A program made the translations under genes and the position numbers. Below, in pieces: positions 24,591-33,069 of a stretch of 33,751 nucleotides of DNA (positions within the stretch are counted from its first letter, which is position 1; the number at the start of each line of letters is the position of its first letter). Source of the DNA: Treponema sp. (GTDB lineage Bacteria; Spirochaetota; Spirochaetia; Treponematales; Treponemataceae); NCBI GenBank assembly GCA_012520945.1, contig JAAYNH010000010.1:1-33751 (forward strand). The letters run 5' to 3'. Below the pieces are notes generated by a model, which was not told where the DNA came from, did no database searches, and saw only the letters and a program-made list of their open reading frames with translations.

Positions 24591-26093
24591 TTGTTAGAAA
24601 AAATAAAAGAAACAGCAGTTTCCATCGGACCCATTGCTTTGATTGTTTTGCTTCTCAGCTTTACGGTTGTGCCAATGAGCTGGGGGCTGCGTGTTTCATT
24701 TATGTTATGTAGTGTTTTGACAATTTTTGGTTTGGCTTTATTTTTACTCGGTATCGACATTGGTATTCTTCCAATGGGAGAAAGAGTAGGTTCTGCCTTG
24801 GTTAGCAAACGAAATTTACCATTTTTAATAATTGCATCTTTTGTTATTGGTTTTATTATTACAATAGCAGAACCGGGTGTTCATGTTTTCACTACACAAG
24901 TTGTTAGCGTGGATCCTCGTATTAATGCAACTACACTCATGTTTATGATTGCCGGTGGCATAGGTTTTTTCATTTCGCTTGGTTTTGTTCGTGCAGTTTT
25001 TCAAATTCCTATAAGAATTTTTTATATCATCTTTTATGTAATCGCTTTCGTTTTAGCATTTCTTGCACCAAGCGAATTTTTTGCAATTGCTTTTGATGCA
25101 AGTGGTGCTTCTACAGGACCATTGACTGTACCTTTTATTATTGCTTTGGGTATAGGTGTTGCTTCTGTAAGAACTTCAACAGCAGATAGTAAAGCGGATA
25201 ATTTTGGCTTGACAGGTTTGGCTGCAATAGGACCCATTTTGGCTGTGTTAATCATGGGAATGCTTATGACTGGAGGAGAAAGCAATGTTAGCGAAGTTAC
25301 TGTTGCCGTTTCTGAAAGTGAAATAGCTAGCACTGTGGCGACGGGTTCGTTTGCAATGGAAATCAACAAAGTTATACAAATGCTTCCCGATACATTTATG
25401 GACGTTGTAAAAGCATTCTTACCGTTGATAGGTATGTTTATTGTATTTTTAATTTTTCTATTTAAAATGACTTTACGACAAGTAATTAAAATTTCAATCG
25501 GTATGATTTATGCATTTTTAGGTTTGTATTTATTCTTAGTTGGTATTAATGGAGGTTTTATTCCTGCCGGTACAATTATCGGAGAAACATTAGGTAATGG
25601 AAATTACAAAGCATTGTTAGTTATTCTTAGTTTGACATTTGGTGCAATTGTTGTTCTTGCCGAACCTGCTGTTTGGGTTTTGACAAAACAAGTAGAAGAA
25701 ATTTCCGGGGGCCTTATTCGAAGAAAAGTTCTTCTTGTCGCGTTATCAGCCGGTATTTCAATTGGAGTGGGACTTGCGATGGTTCGTGTAATTTTCGGTT
25801 TTAGTATTGCTTATATTCTCGTGCCGTTTTTTGCAGTTGCATTATCTTTGACATTTTTTTGCCCAAAACTTTTTACCGCAATTGCATTTGACTCCGGCAG
25901 TGTTTCATCCGGCCCAATGACAACTTCATTTATTTTATCGTTTGCTTTGGGAGCTTCTAATGCTCTTGGCGGAAATCCTTTGGTTGATGCATTTGGTGTT
26001 ATCGGTTTAGTTGCGGCAGCTCCACTTGTTGCAATTCAAATTTTAGGATTAATTTTTGCAAAAAAATCTGCGAAACAAGGAAAAGAAAAATGA
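24591..26093 (+). CDS. DUF1538 membrane protein with internal duplication
   Basis: This 500-residue integral membrane protein has about twelve to fourteen hydrophobic segments in two homologous halves. EPGVHV (94-99) and FDASGASTGP (168-177) in the first half recur as EPAVWV (358-363) and FDSGSVSSGP (433-442), an offset of about 264 residues. The buried acidic residues and GP turns look like those of a transporter with inverted or tandem repeats. I recall DUF1538 as uncharacterised and sometimes found beside PII-like genes. The start is TTG at 24591 with AGGAG 7 bases upstream; an upstream in-frame TTG at 24534 lacks an RBS. The last bases overlap the PII-like gene by 4 (ATGA). Likely a PII-regulated channel or transporter (inference). 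Confidence 0.82.
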   Translation: MLEKIKETAVSIGPIALIVLLLSFTVVPMSWGLRVSFMLCSVLTIFGLALFLLGIDIGILPMGERVGSALVSKRNLPFLIIASFVIGFIITIAEPGVHVFTTQVVSVDPRINATTLMFMIAGGIGFFISLGFVRAVFQIPIRIFYIIFYVIAFVLAFLAPSEFFAIAFDASGASTGPLTVPFIIALGIGVASVRTSTADSKADNFGLTGLAAIGPILAVLIMGMLMTGGESNVSEVTVAVSESEIASTVATGSFAMEINKVIQMLPDTFMDVVKAFLPLIGMFIVFLIFLFKMTLRQVIKISIGMIYAFLGLYLFLVGINGGFIPAGTIIGETLGNGNYKALLVILSLTFGAIVVLAEPAVWVLTKQVEEISGGLIRRKVLLVALSAGISIGVGLAMVRVIFGFSIAYILVPFFAVALSLTFFCPKLFTAIAFDSGSVSSGPMTTSFILSFALGASNALGGNPLVDAFGVIGLVAAAPLVAIQILGLIFAKKSAKQGKEK

Positions 26094-26719
26094 AATTAAT
26101 TATATCAATTGTACCACGTAATAAAGGCGAAGCTATTACAGAAGCAGTTCGCAAAATCGGTTCATCAGGTGCAACAATTCTTTTTGGAAAAGGTACTGCA
26201 AAAAATCCAATTTTAGGATTGTTCGGTTTTGGTACATCAAATAAAGATTTGATTTATATTTTAGCAAAAAATTCTGAATGTGAAAAATTCAATCAAACAA
26301 TTATTGACTTTACAAAAAATGAAAAAATAGGATTTGGTGTTTTGTTCAATGTTGACTGTGATAGAATTTTGAAAAACGGTTCAATAGAAATTGAAGAAGG
26401 AGAAAATTTTATGGCAACACATACATTAATCACAGTAATCTTAAATGCAGGTTTGGCAGAAGATACAATGGCTGTAGCACGAAAAGCAGGAGCAAGTGGC
26501 GGAACAGTGGTAAATGCTCGCGGAACAGGAAAAGAAGAAGATGAAAAATTCTTTGGTATTACAATTGTACCTGATAAAGAAATGTTAATTATTCTTGCAC
26601 AAAAAGAACAAGAACAAGATATTTTAGAGGCAATTCGTAAGTTGCCATATTTGCAAGAAAAAGGAACCGGAATTACATACTGTACGGATGTGAATAATTT
26701 TTCTCTTTTAGGAAAATAA
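26090..26719 (+). CDS. tandem PII-like signalling protein
   Basis: The 209-residue cytosolic protein is two PII-type ferredoxin-like domains in a row. Domain 1 (about 1-100) contains KIGSSGATILFGKGTA; domain 2 (about 108-205) contains the more typical KAGASGGTVVNARGTG, each followed by a strand ending in LIYILAK or LIILAQK and a terminal helix. The K/RGTG stretch is the PII phosphate-binding part before the T-loop; the T-loops here are short and lack the GlnB uridylylation Tyr. The gene overlaps DUF1538 by 4 bases, so synthesis is coupled. By analogy with GlnK-AmtB and SbtB-SbtA it probably gates its membrane partner in response to a nucleotide (inference). Confidence 0.8.
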   Translation: MKLIISIVPRNKGEAITEAVRKIGSSGATILFGKGTAKNPILGLFGFGTSNKDLIYILAKNSECEKFNQTIIDFTKNEKIGFGVLFNVDCDRILKNGSIEIEEGENFMATHTLITVILNAGLAEDTMAVARKAGASGGTVVNARGTGKEEDEKFFGITIVPDKEMLIILAQKEQEQDILEAIRKLPYLQEKGTGITYCTDVNNFSLLGK

Positions 26720-26752
26720 AACAGTTTACTAAAAATACATAACAAAATAAAA

Positions 26753-26787
26753 AAGCGTTGCATTAATTTGCAACGCTTAATTTTTTT
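26753..26787. terminator. bidirectional terminator between the PII-like gene and metF
   Basis: AAGCGTTGCA (26753-26762) pairs with TGCAACGCTT (26769-26778) over 10 bp. T7 follows on the plus strand, and A-rich bases before it provide a T-run for the minus strand, so it serves both convergent genes. Confidence 0.9.
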
Positions 26788-26791
26788 AAAA

Positions 26792-27667
26792 TTAAAATAA
26801 ACTTCTAACTGCATCATTAATTTTTTTTGCAACATACGGATTATTCATTGTGTAAAGATGTACACCATCTACCCCTTGACTTACTAAGTCGACAATTTGG
26901 TCGATAGCATATGCAATGCCCGCATCACGAATTGCTTCTGTGTTATCTCCGTATTTATCCATCATTGCAGAATATTTTTTTGGTAACGCAACACCACAAA
27001 TATTTACCATGCGTTCAATTTGTTTTTTATTTACAACCGGCATAATGCCCGCTTCAATCGGAACATTGATTCCGGCAATTCTTGTTTTTTCTAGAAAATC
27101 ATAAAAGTAATTGTTGTCAAAAAATAACTGACTCATTAAATGTGTAACACCATAATCAACTTTAATTTTTAAGTTTTGAATATCCTCAATCATAGATTTT
27201 GAAGTAGGATGCCCTTCAGGATAGCAAGCTCCTAAAATATTAAATTCTCCGTCATTTCGTTTTGAATCAAACTCTCGAATAAATTTAACTAAGTCTGATG
27301 CGTACAAAAAATCTCCCGCAGGTTCGCGTCCTTCAATTTTGTCTCCACGCAATGCTAAAATATTTTCAACACCGTTTTCACGAAAAGTTTCTAAAACTTT
27401 TGTCGCTTCATCTTTTGTTAAATATGTGCAAGTTAAATGGCTGACACTTTCAACGCCACAAACATTTTTTACGCGTTTAACAATATCCAACGTTGTGTCG
27501 CAGTTTTCGCTACCACCAGCACCATATGTTACGCTAATAAAATCAGGTCTTAAATCTTTCAACTCGTTCAACGCTTTGTAAACGGTCTCAACAGGACTCG
27601 TTTTTTTGGGCGGAAAAACTTCAAAAGAGAATACAGTTTTGTTTTTAAAAATGTCACAAGTTCTCAT
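26792..27667 (-). CDS. metF: methylenetetrahydrofolate reductase
   Basis: The 291-residue flavoprotein reduces 5,10-methylene-THF to 5-methyl-THF for methionine synthesis. It shows the N-terminal FSFEVFPPK with the catalytic Glu, PDFISVTYGAGGS, then HLTC, NILALRGD and the C-terminal PIEAGIMPVVN barrel segment. It is the bacterial MetF length with no regulatory extension. RBS is poor; ATG at 27667 gives the expected N-terminus. The B12 uptake operon lies just upstream on the same strand, and 5-methyl-THF is the partner of B12-dependent methionine synthase, a possible functional link. Confidence 0.94.
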   Translation of the reverse strand: MRTCDIFKNKTVFSFEVFPPKKTSPVETVYKALNELKDLRPDFISVTYGAGGSENCDTTLDIVKRVKNVCGVESVSHLTCTYLTKDEATKVLETFRENGVENILALRGDKIEGREPAGDFLYASDLVKFIREFDSKRNDGEFNILGACYPEGHPTSKSMIEDIQNLKIKVDYGVTHLMSQLFFDNNYFYDFLEKTRIAGINVPIEAGIMPVVNKKQIERMVNICGVALPKKYSAMMDKYGDNTEAIRDAGIAYAIDQIVDLVSQGVDGVHLYTMNNPYVAKKINDAVRSLF

Positions 27668-27738
27668 AAATTAAATTATATCAAATAATACATTTTTAAT
27701 CAAACTATACTACTTTATAAAAAATATATTTTAAATTT

Positions 27739-27856
27739 GGGCGGCCAGCAACTTTGTTGCTGCAGGCTTTTCGTTGTTCCGTGCTAAGCACTTCATTCCT
27801 ACGCTAACGCTACGGAACGCAAAAATAAATTTTTGCGCAACTCCAATCCTTGCCGC
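27739..27856. repeat. GC-rich structured dispersed repeat, copy 2
   Basis: It starts GGGCGG, then a perfect hairpin CAGCAAC-TTT-GTTGCTG (27746-27762). The pair GTTCCGT (27776-27782) and ACGGAAC (27812-27818) encloses GTGC-TAA-GCAC (27781-27791), and GCAAAAAT-AA-ATTTTTGC (27819-27836) follows. It ends CCAATCCTTGCCGC. Same layout as the element at 2420-2534, but the variable hairpins differ. It lies between metF and tonB and is not coding. Confidence 0.65.
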
Positions 27857-27874
27857 GTTAATTTTTTTAAAAAA

Positions 27875-28522
27875 TTAATTTAGTTTATATTCAATTAAAA
27901 TAATTTTTTCAAAAGGTAAATCTGAAAAATTTTTATCTATAGGAAAAATATTTTGTACTAGTTCTGTAGCAGCATTATCTAAAATTAAGCTATCTGAAGT
28001 TTTATGAATTTTACATAATTTAAGTAAACCATTTTCATCAACAGCAATTTTTAATTCCACAGTTCCGGAAATTTTTCTTTGTTTTGCTCTTACAGGATAA
28101 AAAAGATTTTCATTAATTTTAGTTTTCAAAAAATCAATTGCAAAGTTTTGAACAACACCATATGATTTATTTAAATTAACTTCATCAACTGAATCTTGAA
28201 TATTAATTTCTTTTTGATTCATGTTAACAAAATTTTGATTTGATTTTTTTAAATTTTCATTTGATAAATCAGAAAAAAAATAGGGTTCTTCTAAAGACGT
28301 TTTATTAATAGTACTTTCTATTTTATTTTTTGGTAAAATATTATTTTCTTTGGTTATGCTTTTTGTTTGTGTTTTTTTTTCGTTTAATATAATTTGTACA
28401 GGAGAAAAAGCATTTGCATTTTTATAATTTTTAATATTATATTTTATAGGAATAAAAAAAACACCAAACACAATAATTTGCGATAATAAAAATGAAATTA
28501 AATAACGCATATTCTTATTCAT
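27875..28522 (-). CDS. TonB-like energy transducer
   Basis: The 215-residue protein has one N-terminal inner-membrane helix (about 5-25), a long Asn/Lys/Ser-rich periplasmic spacer without the usual Pro repeats, and a C-terminal TonB domain (about 130-215). The domain shows YPVRAKQRKISGTVELKI, VDENGLLKLCKIHKTS and a terminal LIEYKLN strand. It passes energy from an ExbBD complex (not in the window) to the receptor. Its ATG overlaps the receptor stop by 4 bases, so it is dedicated to that receptor. It is last in the B12-controlled operon. Confidence 0.85.
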   Translation of the reverse strand: MNKNMRYLISFLLSQIIVFGVFFIPIKYNIKNYKNANAFSPVQIILNEKKTQTKSITKENNILPKNKIESTINKTSLEEPYFFSDLSNENLKKSNQNFVNMNQKEINIQDSVDEVNLNKSYGVVQNFAIDFLKTKINENLFYPVRAKQRKISGTVELKIAVDENGLLKLCKIHKTSDSLILDNAATELVQNIFPIDKNFSDLPFEKIILIEYKLN

Positions 28523-30510
28523 AATTTTAATTTAGCTCCAATTTTTAAAGACGTATTTGGCATAGGATAATCCTCAACTTCAAAATATTTTTCATTAAGT
28601 AAATTTTTTAAAACAAAATAAAATGTAAATTTGCTTTGTAAATTGTATTCAAAAGAAAAATCGAATAATGAATATGGTTTTAGATAAGTTATATTCAAAT
28701 TTGAAATGTATCTTTTTCCTGTGAAATTATATGAAATAATTGATTTAAAATTTTTATATTTAATAATTGCATCACAAGAAATAATATTTACAGGTGTGTA
28801 CATAATTCTAATATTATCATGCATTGTTAAATTATCTGTGAGCAAAAAAGATAAGTTCAAATCATATTTAGCATTAATTTCAAGCCATGAAAAAATATTT
28901 GTATTTATACTAATGTTTCCGCCAAAATAATTTGCTCTACCTAAGTTTTCAGGCTTCCATTTTCCTAAGTGATTTTGCCATTGAATTTTATTTTTATAAT
29001 GCATAGCAAAAATGCTACCATTAAATGAAAAAGTTTTTTTTATATAATCAAAAATAATATCTCCTCCAAATCCGTCTTCATTTTCAAGATTTGGATTTCC
29101 GGTAGCATATTCTGAATATTTCCAATATAGTTGGTTTAGTGTTGGAAATGTAAACATACGATATATGTTTGCACTAATAATAATCTGTTTGGTTTTTGAT
29201 TTTTCTAATTCATAAGTAAAACCTAATTTTGGAATAGGCATAAATAAATTTTTTGTAAATAAAAATTTTAAACTTGGAAATAATTTAATTTTATTTAAAT
29301 TAATTTCACTGCTTGCACCTATGCCAAAATTAATTTTTGTAATTATTGTATCATTAATAGAACAGTTTGTTGAATCAAGTATATCTGTTGAAAAATCAAA
29401 ACTTGGTGTTAGAGAAAATATGTCATTAAAATAAAATGTTGAACGATTTACAAATGATGCTGTGTGTAAGTTATGTAAACTTATTTCCCCATTAGATAAA
29501 TTTTCCATCGTATCTTCGTTATAATTTGTTTGATCAAATTTATATGAAACTTGAGATTGCATTTCAGCAAGTCCATTGAAAAGAAAAGGAATGTCTAAAT
29601 GAAATGACAAAGCATTAAAAATATTTTTTTGAATGCCATAAATTGTAGCTGAATAAGTTCCTGGTGTTTCGATATTGCCTAAAAAAAAATTTTCATTAAA
29701 TGTTAGTTTAATATCTTTACTTAATTTAAATATACTTGATGCATTCAATGTGACAGTTTTAGCTTCGTTATTTTTACGAACCGTTTTTTCATTGTTATAA
29801 TCATAATATAAAAAATTATTTTTTGCACTGACAAAAGATGAAGAAATTTTCCAGTTTGCAATATTTGTATTTTTTTTTATTGAAGCAAATATGTTTTGAG
29901 TGTCCAAAATATTACTTCCAAAGTAGCATAAGTTTGAAAAGTCTAAATCAAAAATAATTTTTTTTTCAGTGTCTGCATTTTTTTTTGTAATAATATTTAT
30001 AATACCGCCGGCAGCACCGCTAACCGTATATTTATTATCGCTTGCTCCACGAACAATTTCAATTTTTTCTATATCATCAACATTGATTCGTGTTAAATCA
30101 AATTCCCCCGTTTGACTTGAATTAACTTGTATACCATCAACCAAAATAGCAACCGTACTGCCGGCAAAATTTCTAAGATAAACACTGAATGCACTTCCGT
30201 ATGCACCATATTGTTTTATGGAAAGATTTGCATTTTTTCTTAAAACTTCTGCTAATGAGCTTGAGTGAGACTGTTGAATTTGTTTTTCACTAATGGAAAT
30301 TGAGTCTTGTGAATTATTTTTAATTTCAGTAGGTGCATTGGCAGAAATTGAAAAGCTAATTGTGTCTTCTTCTTTTTCTTCAATTGTATTATTTACAATA
30401 TTTTCTACAGTATCTATATTTTCAAAATTATTATTTGCATAAATTTTTATTATAGAAAAAAAACCGATTAAAAAAACCAATGCACAAATATGAAAATTAT
30501 TTTTTTGCAT
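28519..30510 (-). CDS. btuB: TonB-dependent outer membrane receptor, BtuB-like (cobalamin)
   Basis: The 663-residue protein has a signal peptide (about 1-27, ending IYANN) and a plug domain (about 70-180) with SLAEVLRKNANLSIKQYG, the LRNFAGSTVAILVDGIQVN core and IEKIEIVRGASDNKYTVSGA. A 22-strand-type barrel follows, ending with aromatic-rich strands and LKIGAKLKL. The plug matches the BtuB/Cir-like subgroup and the gene follows a cobalamin riboswitch, so B12 or another corrinoid is the likely cargo. The ATG at 30510 is chosen because it begins the signal peptide; upstream in-frame codons belong to the lipoprotein gene, with which it overlaps by 14 bases. The RBS is weak, suggesting coupled translation. 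Confidence 0.88.
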   Translation of the reverse strand: MQKNNFHICALVFLIGFFSIIKIYANNNFENIDTVENIVNNTIEEKEEDTISFSISANAPTEIKNNSQDSISISEKQIQQSHSSSLAEVLRKNANLSIKQYGAYGSAFSVYLRNFAGSTVAILVDGIQVNSSQTGEFDLTRINVDDIEKIEIVRGASDNKYTVSGAAGGIINIITKKNADTEKKIIFDLDFSNLCYFGSNILDTQNIFASIKKNTNIANWKISSSFVSAKNNFLYYDYNNEKTVRKNNEAKTVTLNASSIFKLSKDIKLTFNENFFLGNIETPGTYSATIYGIQKNIFNALSFHLDIPFLFNGLAEMQSQVSYKFDQTNYNEDTMENLSNGEISLHNLHTASFVNRSTFYFNDIFSLTPSFDFSTDILDSTNCSINDTIITKINFGIGASSEINLNKIKLFPSLKFLFTKNLFMPIPKLGFTYELEKSKTKQIIISANIYRMFTFPTLNQLYWKYSEYATGNPNLENEDGFGGDIIFDYIKKTFSFNGSIFAMHYKNKIQWQNHLGKWKPENLGRANYFGGNISINTNIFSWLEINAKYDLNLSFLLTDNLTMHDNIRIMYTPVNIISCDAIIKYKNFKSIISYNFTGKRYISNLNITYLKPYSLFDFSFEYNLQSKFTFYFVLKNLLNEKYFEVEDYPMPNTSLKIGAKLKL

Positions 30511-30949
30511 ACTCACCGAAATATTCAAAGTAGCCATTTTTAATTGTAAATTCTGTTTTTGCGTCATCTAAAGTTGTACAAGATTCTTTACCGTTAGCTT
30601 TATATGCCGTGCCCATTTGACAACCTTTTTCTGTAAGATTTTTATAAGCAACTGCACAATATCCCTTTGGAGCAACGGTGTAATTTTCATCATATTGAAA
30701 ATAAATATAATCATTGGAAATTTCAATTAATTTTCCTGTCCAACCAAAGCCATGACCGCCGTCATCATACAAAATTTCGTTTTCACTAATGATATAGCTG
30801 TCATTGTATTGACTTTTCCATGTTCCATAAATCGAACCGCCTGAGATTTTGGGTTCGTCACAAGACGTAAAAGAAATAACAAATAATAATGCTGTCAAAA
30901 CAAGAATTGTGCAAGAAAAAATCTTGCGTGAAAAATAGATGTGTTTCAT
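30497..30949 (-). CDS. riboswitch-controlled lipoprotein, possible corrinoid-binding accessory
   Basis: The 150-residue lipoprotein is predicted from the lipobox FTSC (Cys30). The mature part is one small beta-rich domain starting GGSIYGTWKSQYNDSYIIS, with DDGGHGFGWTGKLIEI and DYIYFQYDENY. The GTW start and repeated aromatic strands look lipocalin-like, although no family match is certain. The ATG at 30949 has AGGAG upstream; an earlier in-frame opening lies inside the riboswitch expression platform. It is the first gene after the cobalamin riboswitch and overlaps the receptor gene. Candidate surface or periplasmic corrinoid-handling protein, as BtuG is in Bacteroides, but unrelated in sequence (inference). 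Confidence 0.72.
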   Translation of the reverse strand: MKHIYFSRKIFSCTILVLTALLFVISFTSCDEPKISGGSIYGTWKSQYNDSYIISENEILYDDGGHGFGWTGKLIEISNDYIYFQYDENYTVAPKGYCAVAYKNLTEKGCQMGTAYKANGKESCTTLDDAKTEFTIKNGYFEYFGEYAKK

Positions 30950-30985
30950 AATATTCTCCTTGAAATTAGAATTGCGTAATTTCTT

Positions 30986-31012
30986 AAAAAATTGTTTCTT
31001 CATACGAAGAAC
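30986..31012 (-). terminator. possible riboswitch expression-platform terminator
   Basis: Minus-strand GTTCTTC (31012-31006) and GAAGAA (31001-30996) form a short stem with a GTAT loop, and T6 follows at 30991-30986. It lies between the aptamer and the first gene, where ligand-dependent termination would be expected. The stem is short and low in GC. Confidence 0.5.
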
Positions 31013-31014
31013 TT

Positions 31015-31156
31015 ATGCATCAATGTTTCCTGACTTACATATATAAGCAAAATCGCCTTCCCAAAATTTTCTTTTTCAGTGGCATAATAATTTTGCAAAA
31101 TGTTTACAGTTGCGCATCCAGTGCAGGATTTTCACCTGACTTCCATTGTAATGCAT
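31015..31156 (-). ncRNA. cobalamin riboswitch
   Basis: Read on the minus strand, the closing helix ATGCAT...ATGCAT (31156-31151 with 31020-31015) is extended by CAAT/ATTG. Conserved parts in order are GGTGAAAATCC (31136-31126), a GCACTGGATGCGCAACTGTA stretch, the GCCACTG B12 box (31083-31077), GGGAAGGCGA (31062-31053) and AAGTCAGGAAAC (31036-31025). This is the cobalamin aptamer order. It precedes the lipoprotein-btuB-tonB operon and should lower expression when B12 is present. Confidence 0.92.
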
Positions 31157-31161
31157 GACTA

Positions 31162-31190
31162 ATAATAAAAGAAATAATATTTTTTGACAA
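31162..31190 (-). promoter_or_regulatory. promoter of the B12 uptake operon
   Basis: Minus strand TTGTCA (31190-31185), 17 bases, TATTAT (31167-31162): each matches consensus at 5 of 6. The start point, near 31155, coincides with the 5' end of the riboswitch aptamer. Confidence 0.85.
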
Positions 31191-31231
31191 GTGTCTGTTG
31201 TCTTTTATAAAATTGAATGTTTTTAAATATC

Positions 31232-31750
31232 TTATTTTGAAAAAGCTTCAGAAATTTTATTTATCATATCTTTTGAAGGAATGAAGAATTTTGTGTCTCC
31301 TGAGTCGAATTCAACTTTTAGTTTTGCATTTGAAGAATGTAACGCATATAAAGTTTTTTCAAGACTTTGATTTTCAAGTATGGACGAAACTCTTATAAAA
31401 CCTTTTTTAGTATCACGGTCAATTGTTTTAATATTAGACAGAGTTATGATTTGTTCATCATGAAGTAAAAATGAAGCATTTTTAATAAAAGCGGTCGTTT
31501 GATAATATATCGTAAAATTAGTAAAAGAAGAAGTTACATAATCACGATTAACTTTTTGATATGTAAAATCGATTAAAGCGTAAGACTTATCATTTTTTTC
31601 TATTGAGTTCATTTTTGTTGGGCGAATATAATATTTAAGATTCCCGGACGGCATACAAGAAGTCATAACTCCACCTTTGAATGTAGTGGAATTAGTTGCA
31701 CAAGAAGTAAGTAATAAAACAGTTAAAATAATATAAATGTATTTTTTCAT
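31232..31750 (-). CDS. lipoprotein of unknown function
   Basis: The 172-residue product has signal and lipobox LLTSC (Cys17). The mature domain of about 155 residues is beta-rich (YALIDFTYQKV, FTIYYQTTAFI, KLKVEFDSGD) with Ser/Thr/Asn-rich loops, and I do not recognise it. The upstream base sequence lacks a strong RBS. It runs in the same direction as the B12 operon but is separated from it by the riboswitch promoter, and it has no terminator of its own that I can see. Function unknown. Confidence 0.75.
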   Translation of the reverse strand: MKKYIYIILTVLLLTSCATNSTTFKGGVMTSCMPSGNLKYYIRPTKMNSIEKNDKSYALIDFTYQKVNRDYVTSSFTNFTIYYQTTAFIKNASFLLHDEQIITLSNIKTIDRDTKKGFIRVSSILENQSLEKTLYALHSSNAKLKVEFDSGDTKFFIPSKDMINKISEAFSK

Positions 31751-31823
31751 ACAAACACAATATCATTAAAAGTCTTATATCGCAATAGTAAAATAACACA
31801 TACGATATAAGACATTTAAAAGT

Positions 31824-32111
31824 TTATTCACCGGAAACAACTGTTGTTACATAGTAAAAAGGAACAAACGGACCTAAAGGTAATCTAATTTTTAGATCAA
31901 CGGTTCCTACAGTTGAAATGCTTCCGTTTTGAGCTGCCTTGTAAATTCCACCTTCACCACCAATAGGCAAACCGAAAAGGAAAGATTCTGTGGCTTCTCC
32001 TGTTTTAGAACCGATTTTTCCTGTTGCACCGGCGATAGGGGACACTGTTGTACATGATGCAATAAGTAATACTGCAACTAATACAAATAAAAGTGTAACA
32101 ATTTTTTTCAT
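31824..32111 (-). CDS. TRL-like lipoprotein
   Basis: The 95-residue lipoprotein has lipobox LIASC (Cys20) and a mature domain SPIAGATGKIGSKTGEATES, then LFGLPIGGEGGIYKAAQNG followed by ISTVGTVDLKI. This small Gly-rich pattern is the TRL-like family, known from Leptospira and other bacteria; function unknown. It likely faces the periplasm or surface. The ATG at 32111 has AGGAG at proper distance; a longer opening to 32147 has none. Encoded just after the lipoprotein at 31232 in opposite order on the same strand, spaced by 73 bases. Confidence 0.85.
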   Translation of the reverse strand: MKKIVTLLFVLVAVLLIASCTTVSPIAGATGKIGSKTGEATESFLFGLPIGGEGGIYKAAQNGSISTVGTVDLKIRLPLGPFVPFYYVTTVVSGE

Positions 32112-32280
32112 TTTTTTTCTCCTATAAAAAAAATACTTTAAAAACATTGTAGCATTTAATATTAAAAAATCAAGAAAATATATTGTCTTAATAAAGAAAG
32201 TTTTGTTAAATAGAAATTTTGTTTAAAATTTTATGCTTTAATATGTTTCATTTTTTTGTATTTTTTGTTATGGTAAGTAT

Positions 32281-33045
32281 ATGGAAAAAAACATGAAAAA
32301 GTTTGAACAATATCATGATGATGATATGATTTTTCACAAAAGACTGAAATTTAATTTTAGTCAAGCAGATAAATATAAAAATATTACATTAAAAGAAATT
32401 TTAGCTTTTACTTCTGACACTGCAGTTGAAGATTATCATCAACGTGGGATTAGTTTTGACAGATTGTGCGAAAACAAAATAGGGTTAATCGTTTCTCGTG
32501 TATCTTTTCATTTTTATAAAATGATAAAAGCTGACGACATTGTTGTAATTCATACTTGGGAAGAAGCTCCAAAAGGATTGTTTTTTGTTCGACGCTATGA
32601 AATTGAAAATGAAGATGGGGAAAAATTACTCAGTGGAAACTCATTGTGGGTTTGCGTGAATTTGGAAAATCGTACCTTTATTCGCCCAAAAGATTTTACA
32701 TTGCGTCCTTTGCCTGCAAGAAGAACGGAATGTGTTTGCATTGAACCTGGAAAAATTAAACATCCTGAAAATCTGCAAAAATTGGGCAGTCGTAAAATTG
32801 TTTTTTCAGATATTGATAGGAATGGTCATGTGAATAATTCACGTTATGCACAAATGATTATGGATAACATAGCAGAAAATTTTCAAAGTAAAGATATTAA
32901 AGATTTTCGCATAAATTATGTTCATGAGGCTATTTTAAACGATGAACTGGAAATTTTTGCAAACTATGATGAAAAAAATCAAATGTTAACGGTTGTTGGA
33001 AAAAGTGACGACAAAATAAATTTCGAAGCGGAACTTATATACTAA
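32281..33045 (+). CDS. acyl-ACP thioesterase, two hotdog domains
   Basis: The 254-residue protein releases fatty acids from acyl carrier protein and so ends chain growth. It has two hotdog halves. The first (about 15-140) contains the segment TSDTAVEDYHQRGISFDRL and then the WEEAP strand; the second (about 165-250) starts at RKIVFSDIDRNGHVNNSRYA, which holds the Asn/His-type catalytic NGHVNNxxY motif. This is the bacterial FatA/FatB-related group often found in anaerobes and spirochaetes. The ATG at 32281 or at 32293 may be the start. Downstream is the convergent phosphatase gene. Fatty-acid role is by family. Confidence 0.9.
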   Translation: MEKNMKKFEQYHDDDMIFHKRLKFNFSQADKYKNITLKEILAFTSDTAVEDYHQRGISFDRLCENKIGLIVSRVSFHFYKMIKADDIVVIHTWEEAPKGLFFVRRYEIENEDGEKLLSGNSLWVCVNLENRTFIRPKDFTLRPLPARRTECVCIEPGKIKHPENLQKLGSRKIVFSDIDRNGHVNNSRYAQMIMDNIAENFQSKDIKDFRINYVHEAILNDELEIFANYDEKNQMLTVVGKSDDKINFEAELIY

Positions 33046-33069
33046 AGGTTATATTATTTGACGGCAACT

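Noticed and set aside
27668-27738. SAM or B12 riboswitch before metF
   Set aside because: The leader is short and AT-rich with no conserved aptamer boxes.
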